DNA of 64,000 nucleotides, from NCBI RefSeq assembly GCF_002234595.1, contig NZ_NMUL01000023.1:248001-312000 (forward strand). Direction: 5' to 3'. This document shows positions 59,810 to 64,000 of the stretch, in pieces. Numbering within the stretch: the stretch's first letter is position 1; every line of letters begins with the position of its first letter. Under the pieces are notes generated by a model. That model ran no database searches and was not told the origin of the DNA. It saw only the letters and a program-made list of their open reading frames with translations. The position numbers were made by a program, and so were the translations under genes. This DNA is from Amycolatopsis vastitatis (GTDB lineage: Bacteria > Actinomycetota > Actinomycetes > Mycobacteriales > Pseudonocardiaceae).

Positions 59810-61480
59810 TCAGGCCGCGGGCTTCAGGTGCAGGACGATGTCGAGCGCGTTGCGCAGGGTCGGCTGGGCCGGGCCGTACGGGTTGGCCTCGTCCGGCCAG
59901 CCGACCCAGTTCTTCGTGCTGTACTCGCCGCCGGAGTTGGCCGCCGACGTGGGGACCATCGGCTGCTGCTCGATCATGATCTTCTGCAGCGTCGCCATCG
60001 CCGCGGTACGGGCGGCGTCGTCCTCGGCGTTCGCGTACGTCTCGAGCGCCTTGGTCGCCTCGTCGTTCTTGTAGCGGCCGTAGTTGCCGTTGATGCCACC
60101 CTGGCCGGTCGGCTTGTAGCGGTTGCCGTCCATAACGTCGCGGTACATGTCGTACGGCGTCTGGCCGTCGTTGGTCCAGTGCATCAGGCCCTCGAAGTCA
60201 CCGGTGTCGACCGACTTCATCCACGCGTCCTGGTTCATCTTGTCGACCGTGGCGGTGATGCCGATCTGCGCCAGGTTGTCCTTGATGATCTCGAGGTCGG
60301 TGATGTAGTCCGACCAGCCCGACGGGACGGTGAGCTTGAGGGTGACCGGCTTGCCGCTCGGGTCGGCCAGCTTGTCGCCGGTGAACTTGTAGCCCGCACC
60401 GGTCAGCAGCGACTTCGCACCCGGGACGTCGACCTGGACCGACTGTCCTTTGTACTGCGGCGCGATGAACGGGTCGCCCGCCGGGGTGGGGATGCCGGTG
60501 ACCTGGTCGTTCTTCGGGTAGAAGTAGCCGGCCTCGCCCTGGTTGAAGATGTCGTCGCGGTTGATCACCTTGTTGACCGCCTGACGCAGCTTCGCGTCGT
60601 TCCAGGGCGCCTTTTCGGTGTTGAACCACAAGCCGTGGACGGCCAGCTGCGCGGGGAACCACAGCTTGTAGTGCTGCGGGTCCTTGTTGGTGTAGACGGC
60701 CTTGTAGTTCGGGATGAACACGAAGCTCCACTCGGAAGCCCCGTTGACCAGCGCGTTGACCTGCGCGTTGTTGTCGGTGTAGGAGGTGTAGCGGATCTCC
60801 TTGACCTTCGGCGCTTCCTGCCAGTAGCCGCTGTCGCGCCGCGTGACGATCATCGTCTGCGGGGTGGCCGACTTGAGCGTGTACGGCCCGGTGCCGATCG
60901 GGTTCTTCACGAGGTCGAGCGCCGGGTCCTTGATGCCCTGCCAGACGTGCTTCGGCACGACCAGCGTCTGGAGGATCTTGACCTGGTTGACGAACTGCGA
61001 GTTGTCGAAGCCCAGCGTCACCTGGTTGCCGGCCGCGGTGATGTCCTTGTACGGCACGGCGTCGACGTTCAGCGCCTTGTTGTCGCGCAGCAGCTGGAAG
61101 GTGTAGGCGACGTCCTCGCCGGTCATCGGCTGGCCGTCGGAGAACTTCACGTTGTCACGGACGGTCAGGACCAGCTTCTTGTAGTTGTCCGACCAGTCCC
61201 ACTTCGTGGCCAGCCACGGCTTGCCCGGCTCCTGCGGCTTGACGCGGTTGAGCATGACCAGGGGCTCGTAGATCATCCACCGGTAGCCCATGTTCGACAG
61301 GGCGGACGTCTCCAGGAACGGGTTGTTGTTCTCCGCCTGCGGGCCGTCGGGCTTGCCGACGCTCAGCACGGCGTCCGGGTTGCCCTGGGCGGCGTTCGAG
61401 CTGCCGCCCCCGCACGCGGTGAGACCGCTCAAGGCGGTCACGGCTACTAGCGCTGCGACGATGGAGCGCTTGACTCGCAT
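59810..61480 (-). CDS. Extracellular solute-binding lipoprotein, SBP family 5
   Basis: 556 residues from ATG 61480, with AGGAGG upstream at ideal spacing. Lipoprotein signal: MRVKRSIVAALVAVTALSGLTAC, with lipobox LTAC and glycine-rich linker. Family 5 features: YEPLVMLNRVKPQEPGKPWLATKWDWSDN, LTVRDNVKFSDGQPMTGEDVAYTFQLL and RQAVNKVINRDDIF. It captures the substrate outside the cell and delivers it to the permeases. The family name is oligopeptide-binding, but related proteins bind cellobiose and other beta-glucosides; the GH1 gene in the operon supports that. Confidence 0.95.
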   Translation of the reverse strand: MRVKRSIVAALVAVTALSGLTACGGGSSNAAQGNPDAVLSVGKPDGPQAENNNPFLETSALSNMGYRWMIYEPLVMLNRVKPQEPGKPWLATKWDWSDNYKKLVLTVRDNVKFSDGQPMTGEDVAYTFQLLRDNKALNVDAVPYKDITAAGNQVTLGFDNSQFVNQVKILQTLVVPKHVWQGIKDPALDLVKNPIGTGPYTLKSATPQTMIVTRRDSGYWQEAPKVKEIRYTSYTDNNAQVNALVNGASEWSFVFIPNYKAVYTNKDPQHYKLWFPAQLAVHGLWFNTEKAPWNDAKLRQAVNKVINRDDIFNQGEAGYFYPKNDQVTGIPTPAGDPFIAPQYKGQSVQVDVPGAKSLLTGAGYKFTGDKLADPSGKPVTLKLTVPSGWSDYITDLEIIKDNLAQIGITATVDKMNQDAWMKSVDTGDFEGLMHWTNDGQTPYDMYRDVMDGNRYKPTGQGGINGNYGRYKNDEATKALETYANAEDDAARTAAMATLQKIMIEQQPMVPTSAANSGGEYSTKNWVGWPDEANPYGPAQPTLRNALDIVLHLKPAA

Positions 61481-61614
61481 CCGTTCCTCCTGGTCATCGA
61501 CGACTGCTTGCTGTCGACTGGTAGCGAGCCCCGACCGCCGGCGACCGAACGACGTCCCGAAGTCAACCCGGGTGACTCCGGTCACGTCAATAACACGGCG
61601 GTAACGTTTTCTAC

Positions 61615-61626
61615 CTAAGTTTAAGT
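61615..61626. promoter_or_regulatory. Tandem CTAAGT-TTAAGT motif upstream of the transport operon
   Basis: Two adjacent YTAAGT hexamers lie 135 bases before the binding-protein start. The reverse complement ACTTAR occurs three times between the two ROK genes (62977, 62989, 63007). Shared A/T-rich motifs in such GC-rich DNA suggest one regulator, plausibly the ROK protein encoded next door. Confidence 0.45.
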
Positions 61627-61685
61627 ACTGAAAGAATGGGCGGTCTGGACCTATTGCTGGACGCAGTCCTTGCACCGCAAGGGTT

Positions 61686-62942
61686 TCAGCCGGTCCGTCC
61701 GCCGTTCGCCAGCAGCTCGGCGATGGGCAAGGTCGCCGCGCCGAGCGCGACGGCCTCGGGCCCGAGCGCGCCGAGGACGACCTCGGTGCGCTCAGCCAGG
61801 TAGTCGAGCGCGTGCCGGTCGACGGCGTCGCGCACCGTGGGCAGGATCGCCGGTCCCATGATGGCTCCGGCCGAGCCGGAAAGCACCACCCGGTCGGGGG
61901 TGAGCAGGTTGATCAGGTTGGCGATGCCGATGCCGAGGTATTCGCCGGTCTCGGCGAGCACGTCGGCGGCCGGGCCGCCCTCCGCCGCTTCGGCCACGAT
62001 CCGGGCCAGTTCGGCGTCACTTTCGTCCCCGATGACCGGTTCCTTGCCGACGCGGCCGGCGTATTCCCGGACGACCGCCTCGATGCCGACGTAGGCCTCC
62101 AGACAGCCGTGCGAGCCGCACCGGCACGCCGCTCCGGCCGCCTTGACCACGGTGTGGCCCCACTCGCTGGTCGTGATGCCGGGGTGCGACCGGCCCGCCG
62201 TCGCGACGGCCGCCCCGACTCCGACGCCGAGCAGGGCGACGATGGCGCGCCCGGCGCCCCGGCCGGCGCCACGCCACATCTCGGCCTGGCCCAGGGTGCG
62301 AGCGCGGTTGTCCAGGTGCACCGGCATCGTTCGGGGGGTCCAGGGGGGCTTGCCCCCCTGCTGGGGTTCGGGGCTCGGCCCCGAAGGACACAGCGCTTCG
62401 ATGTGCGGGTGGATGAGGTCGGCGAAGTTCACGCCGCGCCAGCCGAGGGTGGGCGCGTGCACGATCCCGCCGTCGCGGACCGCGCCGGGCACCCCGATGC
62501 CGACGCCGAACACCGCGTCCGGGTCACCGTCCTCGAGCACTTCGGCGATGCCGGTGCGCACCAGCCCGGCCACTTCGTCCGGGTCGAGCCGGGTGCCGAC
62601 GAGCGGGTGGCGCACCGTCCCGAGCGTGCCGAGAGCGCAGTCGAACAGACCGACCTCGACGTGCGTCTCGCTGACGTCGACGCCGACGACGTGCCCGAAG
62701 TCCGGCCGCACGGCCAGCAGCGTCCGCGGCCGTCCGCCGTCCGATTCGACCGATCCGGCCTCGGCGACGACACCCTCGGCGATGAGCTCGGAGACGACGT
62801 TGGTAACGGTGGCGGCCGATAGTCCCGATTCAGCTACCAGTTCCAGTCTGCTGACCGGGCCGCGGAGGTAGAGGGAGGAGAGGAGCGCCGCGCGGTTGTG
62901 CCGCCGGAGGTCTCTGGTCGTCTGGCGCACCACCTGGGTCAC
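61686..62942 (-). CDS. ROK-family transcriptional repressor with an in-frame hairpin insertion
   Basis: 418 residues from ATG 62942. N-terminal winged HTH (LRRHNRAALLSSLYLRGPVSRLELVAESGLSAATVTNVVSEL), then the ROK fold: VVGVDVSETHVEVGLFD, GVGIGVPGAV, and the zinc motif CRCGSHGCLEAY. Compared with the ROK paralogue at 63065, about 21 extra residues (CPSGPSPEPQQGGKPPWTPRT) are encoded by two hairpins at 62341-62385, between the sugar-binding strands. ROK repressors respond to sugars; this one probably controls the beta-glucoside operon 205 bases downstream on the same strand. Confidence 0.92.
   Translation of the reverse strand: MTQVVRQTTRDLRRHNRAALLSSLYLRGPVSRLELVAESGLSAATVTNVVSELIAEGVVAEAGSVESDGGRPRTLLAVRPDFGHVVGVDVSETHVEVGLFDCALGTLGTVRHPLVGTRLDPDEVAGLVRTGIAEVLEDGDPDAVFGVGIGVPGAVRDGGIVHAPTLGWRGVNFADLIHPHIEALCPSGPSPEPQQGGKPPWTPRTMPVHLDNRARTLGQAEMWRGAGRGAGRAIVALLGVGVGAAVATAGRSHPGITTSEWGHTVVKAAGAACRCGSHGCLEAYVGIEAVVREYAGRVGKEPVIGDESDAELARIVAEAAEGGPAADVLAETGEYLGIGIANLINLLTPDRVVLSGSAGAIMGPAILPTVRDAVDRHALDYLAERTEVVLGALGPEAVALGAATLPIAELLANGGRTG
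62341..62385. repeat. Twin GC-rich hairpins inserted in-frame in a ROK gene
   Basis: CAGGGGGGC-TT-GCCCCCCTG is a perfect 9-bp hairpin (62341-62360), followed by TTCGGGGC-TCG-GCCCCGAA, a perfect 8-bp hairpin (62367-62385). Such pairs look like the intergenic REP-like repeats of this group of actinomycetes. Here they lie inside a coding region without breaking the frame. Confidence 0.7.
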
Positions 62943-62976
62943 CAGGAGGATTGTGCCAGACGCGCGCTGGTTCGGA

Positions 62977-63012
62977 ACTTAGTTCACTACTTAATACATA
63001 GCCACAACTTAA
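62977..63012. promoter_or_regulatory. Three ACTTAR motifs in the divergent ROK promoter region
   Basis: ACTTAG (62977) and ACTTAA (62989, 63007) lie in the 122-base gap between the two ROK starts, the most A/T-rich stretch of this region. They match, inverted, the motif pair upstream of the transport operon. Likely operator sites; which ROK protein binds is not deducible. Confidence 0.45.
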
Positions 63013-63064
63013 GGTGATCAGGCATCCTGTCACCAGAGCCGGTAAGAGTTCAGATGGGTTGCCC

Positions 63065-64000
63065 ATGGCGAGCAAGCGCACCACCGTCCGTGATCTGCGG
63101 CGGCACAACCGTTCCCTGCTGCTGTCGAAACTGTACTTCGACGGCCCGCTGTCGCGGCACGAACTCAGCCAGCTCACCGGATTGAGCGCCGCCACGGTGA
63201 GCAACGTGACGGCCGAACTGGGCGAAGAACGCCTGATCACCGAAGCGGGCCAGGTCGAATCGGACGGCGGCCGTCCCCGGGTGCTGCTGCGCGTGGACCC
63301 GGCGTACGGGCACGTCGCGGGCGTCGACATCGGCGAAACGGGCGTCAAGGTCGAGCTGTTCGACCTGGCGATGAACCGGCTCGCGACGGTCGAGCACCCG
63401 CTGCCGAAGGCCCCCGACGCGGCGACCGCGGTCGAGCAGGTGGCGTCCGGCCTGCAGGAGGTGTTCGCGAGCGCGGGCATCGACGAATCGAGCGTGCTCG
63501 GCGTCGGCATCGGCGTACCGGGCACGGTCGAGCAGGGGGCGCGGGTGCTGGTCCACGCCCCCACGGTCGGCTGGGACGCGGTGCCGTTCACCTCGCTGTT
63601 GCAGGACGCCGGAGTGGGTCTGCCGTTGTTCGTGGACAACGGCGCGAAGACCCAGGGCCAGGCGGAGATGTGGTTCGGCGCCGGCCGCGGAGCGCGTCAC
63701 GCGGTGATAGCGCTGATCGGCTCGGGCGTCGGCGCGGCGGTGGTGACGGACGGAACGACCTACCGCGGCTCGACGAGCAGCGCGGGCGAGTGGGGCCACA
63801 CGACGATCGCGTACGGCGGCCAGGAGTGCCGCTGCGGCGCGCGCGGGTGCCTGGAGGCGTACATCGGCGCGGGCGGGGTCCTGGCGAGGTATCGCCGAGC
63901 GCGCGGCAAGGAGATCGCGGGCGAGGACGAGCAGGCCCAGTTCGCGGCACTGTTGGCTTCGGCTTCGAAATCGAAGACGGCGGCCCGGGTACTCGACGAA
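63065..64000 (+). CDS. ROK-family transcriptional regulator, cut by window end
   Basis: 312 residues visible from ATG 63065. N-terminal HTH DLRRHNRSLLLSKLYFDGPLSRHELSQLTGLSAATVSNVTAEL, then VAGVDIGETGVKVELFD, GVGIGVPGTV, the sugar-binding SSAGEWGHTTI and the zinc motif CRCGARGCLEAY. Close paralogue of the divergent ROK gene, from which it lacks the 21-residue insertion. The C terminus lies beyond base 64000. It probably regulates genes further right as well as this promoter region. Confidence 0.92.
   Translation, partial: MASKRTTVRDLRRHNRSLLLSKLYFDGPLSRHELSQLTGLSAATVSNVTAELGEERLITEAGQVESDGGRPRVLLRVDPAYGHVAGVDIGETGVKVELFDLAMNRLATVEHPLPKAPDAATAVEQVASGLQEVFASAGIDESSVLGVGIGVPGTVEQGARVLVHAPTVGWDAVPFTSLLQDAGVGLPLFVDNGAKTQGQAEMWFGAGRGARHAVIALIGSGVGAAVVTDGTTYRGSTSSAGEWGHTTIAYGGQECRCGARGCLEAYIGAGGVLARYRRARGKEIAGEDEQAQFAALLASASKSKTAARVLDE

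Overview
The window is high-GC DNA with frequent GTG and TTG starts, 1-4 base stop/start overlaps, an F420-type nitroreductase and GC-rich hairpin repeats. This fits a filamentous actinomycete, most likely Amycolatopsis or another Pseudonocardiales genus. The genus is an inference from style and gene families, not from a marker gene.

Bases 1-26.7 kb form a defence island around a tRNA-Arg(CCT) gene. On the minus strand, reading from 14605 down to the left edge, four tightly packed genes encode: a 2074-residue fusion (Ser/Thr kinase, DEAD-type helicase, DUF1998, Vsr-like nuclease); an SNF2/DrmD-like helicase; a large N6-adenine methylase of DrmMI type; and a DUF4357-McrB-like AAA+ protein cut by the window edge. 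This looks like a DISARM-related, kinase-bearing anti-phage system whose exact composition I cannot match to a named system. To its right lie a multiply frameshifted pseudogene, an internally deleted IS5-family element with intact ends and CTAG duplications, the tRNA, an integrase C-terminal remnant and an endonuclease VII-like gene. A complete four-gene Wadjet operon follows (TIGR02677-02680 type) in the order jetD-jetA-jetB-jetC.

From 26.8 to 33.8 kb there are a secreted GH92 mannosidase with a perfect 14-bp operator-like palindrome, a GT4 glycosyltransferase, a membrane Ser/Thr kinase and an inositol-monophosphatase-like enzyme. From 33.9 to 40.3 kb lies a pterin- or pyrimidine-related cluster: creatininase-family amidohydrolase, GTP cyclohydrolase II-like enzyme with Met at the product-switch position, flippase-like membrane protein, methyltransferase, GT4, PTPS/QueD-like protein, zinc-type dehydrogenase and a divergent CDP-alcohol phosphatidyltransferase. 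Together these suggest an undescribed GTP-derived, glycosylated, possibly lipid-linked metabolite.

From 40.3 to 50.0 kb are mostly ordinary accessory and housekeeping genes: LigD polymerase domain, MpaB-like oxygenase, LysR/FAD-oxidase pair, acyltransferase, nitroreductase/MarR pair, a 21-bp-period tandem repeat, an unusually short P450-like protein, a GNAT enzyme and a PaaX regulator. From 49.6 to 53.6 kb RidA, a bifunctional aryl-CoA monooxygenase/reductase and an acyl-CoA dehydrogenase suggest anthraniloyl- or salicylyl-CoA catabolism. From 54.3 to 64 kb lies a beta-glucoside uptake operon (SBP5 lipoprotein, two ATPases, two permeases, GH1 beta-glucosidase) preceded by two divergent ROK-family regulators. 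The right-hand one is cut by the window end.
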